DNA from: Bacillus sp. SD088
Lineage (GTDB): Bacteria > Bacillota > Bacilli > Bacillales > Bacillaceae_C
DNA: 64,000 nt
Assembly (NCBI RefSeq): GCF_017355205.1
Contig: NZ_JADIJK010000005.1
Span: forward strand, 124,001-188,000
Direction: 5' to 3'
Shown here: piece by piece, positions 34,396 to 43,068 of the stretch
How positions within the stretch are numbered: position 1 is the stretch's first letter
Layout of the letters: every line of letters begins with the position of its first letter
Position numbers and translations under genes: made by a program
Notes under the pieces: generated by a model
The model's input: the letters and a program-made list of their open reading frames with translations, nothing else
Told to the model about the DNA's origin: nothing
Databases searched by the model: none

Positions 34396-34988
34396 TGATT
34401 GTCATGCCAAGAACACCACAAGAGAATGAGCGTATTCGACAGTTAGCTAAAGAGAGCATTCTAAAATCCGCGATGGAGTTATTCATTAAACAAGGATATC
34501 ATGCAACTTCCATTAGCAATATTGCCGAACATGCTAGCATTTCTAAAGGGTTGCTTTACAATTATTTTAAGGGGAAGGAAGCGCTTCTGGCGACAATGGT
34601 TGACATGAGAGTGAGAGAAATGGTTGAAGTCATGGATCAAGCAAGCACTATTGAGAATCCAGCGGAACAACTCAAGCAAATCATTGAGGGAGCTATAGAT
34701 AATGTCTATAAGAAGCCGGAAGTATTCCGTTTCTACCTCCACCTACAAACACAACCTGAAGCTGATCAAGAGCTGATCAAATATAGCCGTTTTCTTATTG
34801 AAGAGAACGCCAGACAGTTTGAATTTCAATGTGAGATATTTGAAAAACTGAAAGCAAAAGAAGCACGGAAACGATCCTTATATTTTTCTTCTACGTTGCA
34901 AGGGATTATGTTGATGATATCAACTTATCCACAACAGTTCCCCATAGAAGAAATAAAAAAGCAGATCATCCATGAGTTTTGTAACTGA
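34392..34988 (+). CDS. TetR-family repressor of the hydrolase operon
   Basis: 198 residues. The helix-turn-helix has ILKSAMELFIKQGYHATSIS followed by NIAEHASISKGLLYNYFKGKEALL. The start may be ATG 34392, 34395 or 34404; GGAGG at 34386 favours the later ones. The gene overlaps the hydrolase stop, indicating translational coupling. The GAATG-TT-CATTC palindrome in the shared promoter is its probable operator. Confidence 0.88.
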   Translation: MMIVMPRTPQENERIRQLAKESILKSAMELFIKQGYHATSISNIAEHASISKGLLYNYFKGKEALLATMVDMRVREMVEVMDQASTIENPAEQLKQIIEGAIDNVYKKPEVFRFYLHLQTQPEADQELIKYSRFLIEENARQFEFQCEIFEKLKAKEARKRSLYFSSTLQGIMLMISTYPQQFPIEEIKKQIIHEFCN

Positions 34989-35455
34989 ACTAGCCTCCCC
35001 GTATATATATATTAGGTCAGAGATCGAACTCGATGAATCCAGTAATAATGTTAAATAGGTAACTTAACAGAATAATGAATATGCGATAGTAAGCATTGGT
35101 AGTATGTGGGTGCAATTCCCGGAATGATAGTACTGATACCTGTAAAAATCTGTGCCTAGCATGGTGGGATCTTTTGTACCGTGTGACTACGGCCTCCGCT
35201 TCTAGAGGAATACAGGATATAAGGATAATGTTTTAAATCTGAAGATTTATCAGGGGCTTTTCGATAAATTTTCAGATTATTTATGTGAAAATAATAATTT
35301 AAAATATAGGCGAAAAATAAAGTTTTCCTTTGTGATACTTGATTAACTGCTCTCAAATATTTAATTCACAATTATGATACTAGAAATTTTTTTGTGAGTT
35401 ACCTTGACAGTCATAGTAATATGGTTAATAATGTACATAAGGAGGTGAGGGTATA
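34989..35455. other. Intergenic region before the PadR/pentapeptide module
   Basis: About 470 bp. No gene is supported. The part 35080-35215 is more GC-rich and has several short pairings, but no known RNA class is recognised. TTGACA at 35404 with TAATAA about 16 bp later is a plausible promoter for the PadR gene. Confidence 0.4.
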
Positions 35456-35782
35456 TTGCAAGCTAAATTATCCTCTGACCTGCTTCGCGGACATGCCGAT
35501 ACAATGATCCTAAAACTCCTGCTTGATGGAGATAAATATGGTTATGAAATTAGCAAATTAATCCTAGCGAATTCAGGTGAACAGTATGAATTAAAGGAGG
35601 CAACCATGTACTCCAGTCTGAAACGTCTTGAAAAAGATGGTAACATTCACTCCTACTGGGGAGATGCGACACAAGGCGGCCGTAGGAAATATTATACGAT
35701 TACATCAAGTGGTGAACAAACGTATAAACAAAATAAGTCAAATTGGGAACAGGCTAAAAAGATTCTTGAACGCCTGTTATAA
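35456..35782 (+). CDS. PadR-family regulator
   Basis: 108 residues from TTG 35456, which follows AAGGAGGTGAGGGTATA. The PadR winged helix reads LLRGHADTMILKLLLDGDKYGYEISKLI, then KEATMYSSLKRLEKDGNIHSYW and GRRKYYTITSSGEQTY. The C-terminal helix is short. It is the first gene of a unit with a pentapeptide-repeat protein 15 bp later and a small membrane protein. PadR genes of this sort usually repress their own operon. Confidence 0.9.
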   Translation: MQAKLSSDLLRGHADTMILKLLLDGDKYGYEISKLILANSGEQYELKEATMYSSLKRLEKDGNIHSYWGDATQGGRRKYYTITSSGEQTYKQNKSNWEQAKKILERLL

Positions 35783-35797
35783 GAAGGAGAGTAACAT

Positions 35798-36520
35798 ATG
35801 ATTGAACAATTAAAAGCACATGTTCATAGTATTTTTGCCCCATATCACAATGTGAAATCTGCACAGGAATTAGAAGAAGAACTGACACAAAACTTAAAAG
35901 AGAAATTTCAGGACTACAAACAAAATGGATATAGTGACGAAGAAGCATATAATCACACAGTTGCTTCGATCGGTGAAGTTTCTGAACTGTTAGACACAAT
36001 TAATCTGCAGCATGATGAATTGGAAGAGGCTGTTCGTATGGACTATTCTAGACAAACATTGCATGATATGGATTTTCGTTCAGTATCGGTGCATGACGGT
36101 AAATTCAATGGTAGTGACCTAAATGGAGCGGATTTCAGCCACTCTGACCTAACAAATAGTACGTTCAAAAACAGTAACTTGAAAAACTGTATTTTTGAAG
36201 ATGTGAATTTGACGGGAGCTTTGTTTAAAAATGCTAACTTTACTGCTGTCACCTTTAAAAATGCAATTTATGATCGGACTCAATTTAAAAATTGTTATTT
36301 ATCTGGGCTTGTTTTTGACGGAGAGATGTTTCGTCAAACCATCTTTTCCGGATCTGCATTGAAAAAGACCTCTTTTCGCCATACAATTTTGAATAATGTT
36401 CAATTCCAAAACTGTATTTTGAAAAAGGCAGATTTTGACGGCGCGCAAATGGATAAATTAACCTATAATTTTTTAAAGGTAGCTAAGGTAGATCTTAATA
36501 ATGTGACTATAATTGAATGA
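35798..36520 (+). CDS. Permease-prefix domain fused to pentapeptide repeats
   Basis: 240 residues. Residues 1-75 (MIEQLKAHVHSIFAPYHNVK, QELEEELTQNLKEKFQDY) match the PadR-associated permease-prefix/HAAS-like helical domain. Residues 88-235 are a right-handed quadrilateral beta-helix of pentapeptide repeats (pattern A/S-D/N-L/F-x-x: LNGADFSHSDLTNSTFKNSN, then LKNCIFEDVNLTGALFKNAN). No membrane segment is present. Pentapeptide proteins can mimic DNA and protect gyrase, but this fusion with a PadR partner is of unknown role. Start site GAAGGAGAGTAACAT. Confidence 0.85.
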   Translation: MIEQLKAHVHSIFAPYHNVKSAQELEEELTQNLKEKFQDYKQNGYSDEEAYNHTVASIGEVSELLDTINLQHDELEEAVRMDYSRQTLHDMDFRSVSVHDGKFNGSDLNGADFSHSDLTNSTFKNSNLKNCIFEDVNLTGALFKNANFTAVTFKNAIYDRTQFKNCYLSGLVFDGEMFRQTIFSGSALKKTSFRHTILNNVQFQNCILKKADFDGAQMDKLTYNFLKVAKVDLNNVTIIE

Positions 36521-36534
36521 AGGAAGAAATTAAA

Positions 36535-36636
36535 ATGAGCATAGGAACAGCGATTGTTGTATCTGTTTCAATTATTAGTGTAACAGTATTTATTACGGCC
36601 GTCGTATTAAAGGGTATGAGTATGGGGGATAACTAA
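36535..36636 (+). CDS. Small single-pass membrane protein
   Basis: 33 residues from ATG 36535, 14 bp after the pentapeptide gene and preceded by AAGGAAGAAATTAAA. Residues 5-26 are a continuous hydrophobic helix (TAIVVSVSIISVTVFITAVV), with a short charged tail. It looks like the third gene of the PadR operon. No family is recognised. Confidence 0.55.
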   Translation: MSIGTAIVVSVSIISVTVFITAVVLKGMSMGDN

Positions 36637-36798
36637 AAGATAATTATTATTAAATGCAACAAATGAAAATACATTGGTCCTTCTGCTTTCTGTACCATAA
36701 TTATGCTAGCAATTGATGTTGTTTCATCTTGCTACACAAATAGCAGGGGCGTGGAGGAACTGATCAATGACTACAACCAAAAATTATTTGAAAAAGAC

Positions 36799-36925
36799 TG
36801 AGACAAAAGTGTTTTCACCAAAGAAAAAAGCGAACTAGTATGGTGTATATACTCGCTTCGGAAATATACTTCGCTAAGTTAATACATTGTTCGGCTTTGG
36901 AGCTTAACATTCTAGTTATGTCCCA
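36799..36925. repeat. Short copy of a dispersed MITE-like repeat
   Basis: The 127-bp element begins TGAGACAAAAGTGTTTTCACC and ends with TTATGTCCCA, giving short inverted ends (TGAGACA/TGTCCCA). It matches both flanks of the 222-bp element at 43802 but lacks about 95 bp of GC-rich centre. Between 36637 and 37182 there is otherwise no supported gene. Confidence 0.75.
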
Positions 36926-37182
36926 GCTTTTTTTGTTGCAAAATAAGCTTGAAATTTAAAGTTGATACTATTTAGAGACGAGGGCTGAATATTATATAAA
37001 CAGAACGAAGAGTTACGGTCTTTGAGCAATTCTACGTGAGATTCTTGAAGGATTCGTTTTAGCAATTGGGAAGAAGTCCTTAGCCAGGGTGTGTGATAAA
37101 CTGAAGCAAGTATAGAAGTACTGGATATATGAGGTGTTATCGTAATTGACTTCCATCTGCTCAGCGATGAAGGGGGAGGAAA

Positions 37183-37428
37183 GTGGGGGAAAATTTTTAT
37201 TTAAGATGTAATCACTGGTTCGTTGCTTTGGGGATAGCTTGGACCGTGATCTTTGCAGGAATGAGCTTTTACTGGGCAATGGGTGGTTTGATTGGTGTTA
37301 GGTCTCTCGGTGGGGCAATATATGAGATGTCCATCAATCCTGAACCTTCCTTTATCGCAGTTGTATGGTTTACTGGAGTAATAAAATTACTTGGTGGTGT
37401 GTGTTACTTTTTGGCCGTTAAAAGATAA
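37183..37428 (+). CDS. Short DUF3995-like membrane protein, possibly truncated
   Basis: 81 residues from GTG 37183 after GGGGGAGGAAAGTG. It contains ALGIAWTVIFAGMSFYWAMGG and a second hydrophobic stretch AVVWFTGVIKLLGGVCYFLAV. The FYWAxGG motif after the first helix is typical of DUF3995 proteins, which have about 140 residues and four helices. Only two helices are kept here, so it may be a truncated gene. A terminator follows directly. Confidence 0.55.
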   Translation: MGENFYLRCNHWFVALGIAWTVIFAGMSFYWAMGGLIGVRSLGGAIYEMSINPEPSFIAVVWFTGVIKLLGGVCYFLAVKR

Positions 37429-37442
37429 ATTATTTAGAAGAG

Positions 37443-37486
37443 CTCAAAAAGGCAGAGAGAATTAAAATTCCCTCTGTCTTTTTGAG
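37443..37486 (+). terminator. Terminator hairpin
   Basis: CTCAAAAAGGCAGAG (37443-37457) pairs with CTCTGTCTTTTTGAG (37472-37486) with one mismatch; it is symmetrical and may act in both directions. Confidence 0.8.
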
Positions 37487-37660
37487 GTCAATGTGAAAAT
37501 ACAACTTCTCGAGCGACAAGTAAGAGAAAAAATATTTTAGTCTTCATATTTTTCATGTAGAGTTTTCGGCTTTTCATACATACAGCCTTGCATGTTATGC
37601 GATTACTGAACGCAGACACCTGCTTCTTTGCCATAATATATGTGAAAGGAGATGGTGGAA

Positions 37661-38560
37661 ATGCTGACAATCCGTAATGTAACAAAGCACTATGGTAAGA
37701 CAGAGGCCTTAAAAGATGTTTCCATTACCATTCCTAAAGGAATCTGTTATGGTCTGGTTGGTCCTAATGGAGCAGGGAAATCCACATTAATTAAAATGGT
37801 TACATCCATAATTCGTGACTACAAAGGAAACATTACGTTTGACAAAAAACAACTCTCAGACAAAACAAAGCAGAGGTTTGGTTATGTCCCTCAAGATATC
37901 ATTTTGGAGGAAAACATTTCAGCGGCCAGCAATCTACAACTGTTTGGTGGACTATATGGCTTAAAAGGAAGCCAATTGAATACGCGGGTAACTGAGGTGC
38001 TTACATTGATTGGCCTTCAGGAAAGGAGTAAGGATAAAGTAATTACCTTTTCAGGAGGGATGAAACGCAGACTGAATATTGGGTGTGCACTGATGCATAA
38101 TCCGGATCTGATTATTATGGATGAGCCGACTGTCGGTATAGACCCTCAATCACGAAAATATATTTTTCAAATGATCGAAAACCTAAAAAAAGACGGAAAG
38201 ACAGTTATCTATGCCAGTCATTATATGGAGGAGGTTGAGAGCCTCTGTGACTATGTTGCTTTTCTTGATCAAGGAAAAATGGTGGAGATTGGTACGATAA
38301 ATGAATTGCTTCAACAATATGCCGTTTCTTCCATTTGTGTAAAAGCACGTAACCTTACTCGGGAAAAACTGGAACTATACGGTACTGTTTCAATAGAAAA
38401 GGATGCTTTCTTCCTTTATACAGAAGAACCGCTCAAAGCAATGGAACTTGTTAGCTCATACTGCCGAAAGAATAATATCGAAGTAGAACGGTTGGAGTTA
38501 GTCCGACCACGATTAGAGGATGTATTTTTCAGGTTAACCGGAAGTAGCTTGAGAGACTAA
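37661..38560 (+). CDS. ABC exporter ATP-binding protein
   Basis: 299 residues from ATG 37661, nine bases after AAAGGAG; ATG 37652 is too close to it. Walker A is GPNGAGKST, the Q-loop follows in GYVPQDIILEENI, the signature is FSGGMKRRLN, and Walker B is LIIMDEPTVG followed by the D-loop and SHYMEE with the switch His. It belongs to the ABC-2/DrrA-CcmA group. The permease is 16 bp downstream and a LytTR-DUF3021 pair follows, which is a common stress-exporter arrangement in Bacillales. Confidence 0.92.
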   Translation: MLTIRNVTKHYGKTEALKDVSITIPKGICYGLVGPNGAGKSTLIKMVTSIIRDYKGNITFDKKQLSDKTKQRFGYVPQDIILEENISAASNLQLFGGLYGLKGSQLNTRVTEVLTLIGLQERSKDKVITFSGGMKRRLNIGCALMHNPDLIIMDEPTVGIDPQSRKYIFQMIENLKKDGKTVIYASHYMEEVESLCDYVAFLDQGKMVEIGTINELLQQYAVSSICVKARNLTREKLELYGTVSIEKDAFFLYTEEPLKAMELVSSYCRKNNIEVERLELVRPRLEDVFFRLTGSSLRD

Positions 38561-38576
38561 ATGGGGAGGTGTTACA

Positions 38577-39323
38577 ATGAATGCAATTATGAAAGTAGAA
38601 TTAAAGAAACATGTACAGGACAAGGGGCTAGTTTTTTGGATGCTGATTCTGCCTATCCTGTTTACTATTTTATTTATTTCGATATTTACAGCAGGTGCTG
38701 ACACTGCAACAAAGCATGAAGTGATCCAGTCGATTGTTCCTGGATACATTGTGATGTTTGTATTTTTTATTGTGATTTCGATGGTGCAGGTGTTTATCAA
38801 AGACAGGGATAAAGGGATGACAGCTAGACTAGCTAGCACACCACTCAAAAGCTATTATTATTTGCTTGGAAAGTGGCTTCCATTTATGTATATTGTGCTT
38901 ATTCAGATTGTGGTGTTATTTTTATTTGGAAAATTAGTTTATGATGTTTCACTGGGACAGCCAATTATTCTGTTGATTTTATCATTGTTCATTACGTTTA
39001 CCGTTACAGCAATTGGATTGGCAATGGCACTTACCGTAAATACGGAAAATATGGGGATCGCTATTACTCAAATAATCGCTCTCGGTGGGGCAATGCTAAG
39101 TGGGTTATGGATTCCATTCGAAATGATGCCGAGCTTTATGCAAACAATTGGCCGCTTCTTGCCTCAGTATTGGGCTCATCAGTCTTTTCAGGATGCCATG
39201 GCAGGAACCACTCAAGTTTCCGAGTTGCTTCAAACATTGGGAATATTATTTGGAATTGGATTAACTGCCTTTATTATCGCCATCATTCGCTACTCATATT
39301 TTCTGAAACGAGCTATAAACTAG
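38577..39323 (+). CDS. ABC-2 type permease
   Basis: 248 residues. Six hydrophobic segments are visible: about 18-38, 56-78, 103-122, 134-156, 166-183 and 218-240. RDRDKGMTARLASTPLKSYYYLLGKW after the second segment and LPQYWAHQSFQDAM before the last are typical of ABC-2 (YadH/LnrN-like) permeases. The start follows GGGGAGGTGTTACA. It pairs with the ATPase at 37661. Substrate unknown; drug or peptide export is likely for this group. Confidence 0.9.
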   Translation: MNAIMKVELKKHVQDKGLVFWMLILPILFTILFISIFTAGADTATKHEVIQSIVPGYIVMFVFFIVISMVQVFIKDRDKGMTARLASTPLKSYYYLLGKWLPFMYIVLIQIVVLFLFGKLVYDVSLGQPIILLILSLFITFTVTAIGLAMALTVNTENMGIAITQIIALGGAMLSGLWIPFEMMPSFMQTIGRFLPQYWAHQSFQDAMAGTTQVSELLQTLGILFGIGLTAFIIAIIRYSYFLKRAIN

Positions 39324-39354
39324 CGGAGGATGAAGCGCACTTAGGGGGATGAGA

Positions 39355-39804
39355 ATGAAAATAAACATCGATCTCGATGAAAATCATAAAGAAACGCAGA
39401 TAACCATCCTAGCAAAGGAATGGACACAGGAACTGGAGGAAATTGTAAGTGTTGTAAAAAAAACGAAACAGCAACGCTTATTTGGTTTTGATGAAGATCA
39501 AACTATACTCCTAGAGCCGAAGGAGATTGATTTTATTCATGCCGAAAAAAGAAAAATATATGCTGTGGCCAAAAACTTGCGTTTTGAAGTGAGAATGAAG
39601 CTATATGAAGTGGAAGATTTCTTAATCCCCCATGGTTTTATGCGCTTTTCAAAGTCTGTTATTGGAAATATTCACAGTATTGAAAAATTTGAAGCCTCTT
39701 TTAATGGAAATCTATGTGTATATTTTCAATCCGGTAACAAGGAATATATTACGCGAAAATATGTCAATGCCATTAAAGAAAAACTGATGCAGGGAGGGCA
39801 GTAA
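39355..39804 (+). CDS. LytTR-domain DNA-binding protein
   Basis: 149 residues from ATG 39355, six bases after a GGGGGATG site; ATG 39349 would put the site too close. Residues about 45-145 form a LytTR domain: EIDFIHAEKRKIYAVAKNLRFE, the helix VEDFLIPHGFMRFSKSVIGNIHSIEKFE, and a final YITRKYVNAIKEKL. There is no receiver domain. Stand-alone LytTR proteins of this kind are usually encoded with DUF3021 membrane proteins and regulate neighbouring exporters, as here. Confidence 0.88.
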   Translation: MKINIDLDENHKETQITILAKEWTQELEEIVSVVKKTKQQRLFGFDEDQTILLEPKEIDFIHAEKRKIYAVAKNLRFEVRMKLYEVEDFLIPHGFMRFSKSVIGNIHSIEKFEASFNGNLCVYFQSGNKEYITRKYVNAIKEKLMQGGQ

Positions 39805-39805
39805 A

Positions 39806-40216
39806 ATGATACTTGAAATTTTAAAGCGTTCTATGCTGGGCATCGCTATCGGGGGTATATTGACATTTATTGCCCTCACCATAATGAAATTCAATGCTTT
39901 TGAGGCAACTGTCTCGGAAATATGGATGAATATGGGAGCAAGCTTCTTAATAGGTATCTATTTTGGCATATCCTCTCTTATTTTTGGAGATAGCGATAGC
40001 AATATCATTAAAAAGTCTATTATTCACTTTATTCTCTCCTATAGTGCTTGGCTCATCATCGCTGGTACCGTCGGTTGGATACCATTTAACGGAACGGTTA
40101 TTTTATGGAGTAGTTTGCTTTTCATCCTACTGTATTTGCTAAATTGTCTCGGCTGGTACCTTTACTTCAAAAAGATTGAAACGGCATTAAATAAACATTT
40201 GCAAAAAAATAAATGA
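39806..40216 (+). CDS. DUF3021 membrane protein
   Basis: 136 residues with four hydrophobic helices (about 8-28, 40-60, 72-92 and 100-122). The start lies just after the LytTR stop, with AGGGAGGGCAGTAAA as the ribosome site. DUF3021 proteins occur next to LytTR regulators and are thought to hold them inactive at the membrane. This supports a four-gene exporter-plus-sensor unit from 37661 to 40216. Confidence 0.87.
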   Translation: MILEILKRSMLGIAIGGILTFIALTIMKFNAFEATVSEIWMNMGASFLIGIYFGISSLIFGDSDSNIIKKSIIHFILSYSAWLIIAGTVGWIPFNGTVILWSSLLFILLYLLNCLGWYLYFKKIETALNKHLQKNK

Positions 40217-40236
40217 TGTAGGATTGGGAGAACATT

Positions 40237-40271
40237 CAGCCTGGTGCTAATATACTATTAGCACCAGGCTG
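40237..40271. terminator. Perfect inverted repeat at the end of the exporter unit
   Basis: CAGCCTGGTGCTAAT (40237-40251) is the exact complement of ATTAGCACCAGGCTG (40257-40271), a 15-bp stem with a 5-base loop. It is followed by TTCC rather than a T-run, so it may be a weak terminator or the junction with the phage remnant that starts at once. Confidence 0.6.
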
Positions 40272-41357
40272 TTCCACGGCTTCACTTTAACCGAGGATGA
40301 ACCTGCACAGGGTGTTGCGTGGAACAGTCTAGTATCGCATGATACAGATTTGACAGCGGAAGGCGTTAAAGTACCAGAAGGTATAAACTATATTTTGCTG
40401 TCTATTGTTTACCAAGAAGGCGAATTGCCAGAGGAACTACAGATTGAAAAAGGTAACAAAGCAACCGCATATAGACCAGCACCCGAAGAAACAGACGAAG
40501 AAATAACCACATTAAAAACAGAATTAGAATTTCAAGCTGGACTGATCGAATCTAAACTTTCTCGGGATGATTTTAACACTTTAAAAGGTACTGTCGATTC
40601 TCATACAATCAAAATTACTCAAACGGAAAAGGACATACAGTCTAAGGCAAGTCAAGATAGTGTAAACACTATAACCAAGGAAGTAAAGCACCATGAGTCT
40701 TTAATCTCACAAAATGCCAAGGCAATCGAGTCTAAAATGAGCACAACTGATGCCAATGCTAAATTTGCCACGCAATCATAGTTATCACAGACAAGTAGTA
40801 GCTTGACAAGTGAGATTGCTAAGGTTCAGACGGGTTTGGATGAACTTGAAGTCGGAGTAAGTAATTTGCTTCCAGACTCTCGTGGGACTGTAACGTCAAC
40901 TGAAACACAGCATGGTTTTGGAAAAAAATTATCCTTACAACTAGAACCGGAAACGACTTACACATTAATCGTTATGGGGTATAGCGAATATAACGGTAAA
41001 GATAAATTAAAATATTTACGTTATTATATCCAACACCCACCAGCTTATGACCGAAGCTGGTCTGTGCCAATTCAAGAGAATACGCCAACAATACGGCATG
41101 TTACATTCACTACGCCGAAAGCTAGTGAAATTAATTTTTCTGATAAATTTACCTTTCGATCCTATCACTACCCGCAAAGTGCAGCGGGAGGAAAATCCAC
41201 CTTTATTTGGGCGGTGTTAACAAAAGGGAATAAACCTGTTGGTTTAACAATTGTAAATGCTCTTAACCTTATCCCCGATCCAACAACCAAGGGGTTAAGT
41301 GACAGCAAACAGGCGTTAAGATACATCAAGCCACGAAACGATAAAGAGTATTTGTAA
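40272..41357 (+). pseudogene. Prophage tail-tip / minor structural protein remnant
   Basis: The frame is open from 40272 without a start and reads FHGFTLTEDEPAQGVAWNSL. It continues through EIEKGNKATAYRPAPEE-like sequence typical of siphovirus minor structural proteins, then a coiled-coil region (EKDIQSKASQDSVNTITKEV). A single TAG at 40779-40781 interrupts it, and the same frame continues to 41357 with a carbohydrate-binding-like part (GFGKKLSLQLEPETTYTLIV). The 5-prime truncation and amber codon make it a pseudogene. It sits next to a phage lysin gene. Confidence 0.75.
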
Positions 41358-41380
41358 GAGTCCTAACGGGCTCTTTTTTC
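41356..41380 (+). terminator. Terminator after the tail-protein remnant
   Basis: AAGAGTCC (41356-41363) pairs with GGGCTCTT (41368-41375), then TTTTT. Confidence 0.8.
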
Positions 41381-41403
41381 ATTTTAAAAAGGAGGAATTT
41401 TAA

Positions 41404-41466
41404 ATGTTTAAATTAGGGCAAAAAAGGACGAAAGCAGAAAGAGCAATTGGAACGAGCAGGGCTTAG
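41404..41466 (+). pseudogene. 20-codon remnant of a phage gene
   Basis: ATG 41404 follows an excellent AAAGGAGGAATTTTAA site but the frame stops after 20 codons (MFKLGQKRTKAERAIGTSRA). The start resembles small phage proteins found between the tail and lysin genes. The rest appears deleted. Confidence 0.35.
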
Positions 41467-41497
41467 ATAGCTTTGCTCATTTTTATTTTTTAAAGGT

Positions 41498-41568
41498 AAA
41501 TAGCCTGTACGAATACAAATTAATCAGCATTTTATAAATAAAGGAGACGATAAATAATGGTCAAAGTA
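41498..41568 (+). repeat. 71-bp exact duplicate, left copy
   Basis: The 71 bases covering the leader, ribosome site and first four codons of the lysin gene are repeated without change at 48211-48281. The copies are in direct orientation, 6.7 kb apart. Confidence 0.9.
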
Positions 41569-42633
41569 GCATTAGACGCTGGTCACGGAGGATTTGGAGT
41601 CACACCAGGTAAGCGTACCCCAGCTGGTGAATATGAATGGAATTTTAATGATAAGGTGGTCGTGGCGGCCATTAAATATTTAAAGCAATATAAAGGCGTA
41701 GAGGTACTGAGGTTAGACGATCCAACAGGCAAGACAGATGTATCCCTAACCGCAAGGACCAACAAGGCTAATAATTGGGGGGCAGACATCCTTATTTCCT
41801 GTCACCATAATGCTAATACCGGAAATTGGGGCAGTTGGACTGGAACAGAAGTCTATACCTATGATAAAAACCTCCCCAATGCTGAAAAGCTTGCTTCGAT
41901 TGTCCTTAAACACATTTTAAAAGCTTATGGACTAGCGAATAGAGGACACAGAAGAGCAGATTTTCACATGCTTCGTGAATCCAAGATGGACGCCATTCTG
42001 ATTGAAGGCGGCTTTATGGATAGCACGATAGACATTAAAAAACTTCGCAATAACAAGGTATTAGATGCAGCAGGAAAGGCTGTGGCTGAGGGTGTCACTG
42101 AATATTTTGGACTCAAGAAAGCCACTACGAAGCCTGTTGAGACGGAAGTCGACGGAGTATCAACGGAAAAGCCTAATTCGAAAACCATCGATCAGCTAGC
42201 TAATGAAGTCATTGCTGGTAAACACGGTAGTGGAGCACAGCGCAAGAAGTCATTAGGCAGTCAGTATGATGCTGTACAAAAACGCGTCAATGAAAAGATG
42301 GGAGCAAAGCCTAAGCCTGCGGCAAAGTCGATCGATACATTGGTAAAAGAAACTTTAGCCGGTAAACATGGCAATGGCGAAGCACGGAAGAAATCGCTTG
42401 GAAAAAATTATCAGGCTGTGCAAGACGCAATTAACGGTAATACATCGACTCCAAAAAAGCCAAGCAAGTCTAAAGGCGATCAGAAGACTAATTCCATTGT
42501 CGATTATCTCAAGTCGATCAAGGTTGATTCTTCCTTTGCTAATCGAAAAAAGTTGGCGGCTAAGCATGGGATTAAAAATTATTCTGGTACGGCCGGACAA
42601 AATGCTCAGTTGCTGAAGAAAATGCGGGGATAA
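41557..42633 (+). CDS. Phage-type N-acetylmuramoyl-L-alanine amidase (endolysin)
   Basis: 358 residues. The Amidase_3 catalytic domain (1-185) has VALDAGHGG (zinc His), the middle ILISCHHNAN (zinc His) and AILIEGGFMD (catalytic Glu). Two Cpl-7-like wall-binding motifs follow: IDQLANEVIAGKHGSGAQRK and IDTLVKETLAGKHGNGEARK. The C-terminal SSFANRKKLAAKHGIKNYSG is a further small repeat seen in Bacillus phage lysins. No signal peptide is present, as expected for a holin-dependent enzyme. The start follows AAAGGAGACGATAAATA. It is the intact part of the prophage lysis module. Confidence 0.92.
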   Translation: MVKVALDAGHGGFGVTPGKRTPAGEYEWNFNDKVVVAAIKYLKQYKGVEVLRLDDPTGKTDVSLTARTNKANNWGADILISCHHNANTGNWGSWTGTEVYTYDKNLPNAEKLASIVLKHILKAYGLANRGHRRADFHMLRESKMDAILIEGGFMDSTIDIKKLRNNKVLDAAGKAVAEGVTEYFGLKKATTKPVETEVDGVSTEKPNSKTIDQLANEVIAGKHGSGAQRKKSLGSQYDAVQKRVNEKMGAKPKPAAKSIDTLVKETLAGKHGNGEARKKSLGKNYQAVQDAINGNTSTPKKPSKSKGDQKTNSIVDYLKSIKVDSSFANRKKLAAKHGIKNYSGTAGQNAQLLKKMRG

Positions 42634-42638
42634 AAAAT

Positions 42639-42669
42639 GCGACTCACTTATGTGGTGGGTTGCTTTTTC
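42639..42669 (+). terminator. Terminator of the lysin gene
   Basis: GCGACTCAC and GTGGGTTGC pair around TTATGTG and are followed by TTTTTC, just after the stop codon. Confidence 0.7.
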
Positions 42670-42790
42670 TGTTTGCATAAAAATCCTCTTTATCACCAGA
42701 CAGTCAGTCCAAACAAATATGGCATTTTTCAATACTATATGTATTAAGGTCGGCCGGCTTTAATATATATTGAGGAGATGCTATGAGCAT

Positions 42791-42982
42791 ATGTCTTATT
42801 ATGAAGATGATTTTTTTGGTGGAGAAAGAGACAGGCGGAGACGGGAAAGATTGATTTGTAGGTGTCGAGAAGTGAGGCATAGGGATGATCGTGACTGCGA
42901 TCATGACCGTGATCATGACCGTGACCGCGAGAGATTCATTTGCCGATGTAGAGAAGAACGCTGTCGACGTGATGATTGGTAG
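42791..42982 (+). CDS. Small Arg/Asp/Cys-rich protein, spore-coat-like
   Basis: 63 residues from ATG 42791. More than half of the residues are Arg, Asp or Glu. RERLICRCRE and RERFICRCRE form an internal duplication, each with a CxC pair, separated by alternating Asp-Arg/His-Asp. The start MSYYEDDFFGG resembles small coat-associated proteins of Bacillaceae. A GAGGAGATG site lies about 20 bp upstream. Metal binding by the CxC and His-Asp stretches is an inference. No family is recognised. Confidence 0.55.
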   Translation: MSYYEDDFFGGERDRRRRERLICRCREVRHRDDRDCDHDRDHDRDRERFICRCREERCRRDDW

Positions 42983-43002
42983 GTAGCACCTCCCCTTGGG
43001 CC

Positions 43003-43034
43003 AAGCCCCTTTTCAAAAGAGAGGGGGCCTTTTC
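43003..43034 (+). terminator. Terminator after the Arg/Cys-rich gene
   Basis: GCCCCTTTT (43005-43013) pairs with AGAGGGGGC (43020-43028), followed by CTTTT. Confidence 0.7.
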
Positions 43035-43068
43035 AAGATGAAAAATAGCCCTCACGTTTGTGGGGGCT

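Noticed and set aside
35080-35215. Riboswitch or group II intron fragment
   Set aside because: The stretch is GC-richer, with local pairings, but I could not match any known conserved core, and no intron domain V is visible.
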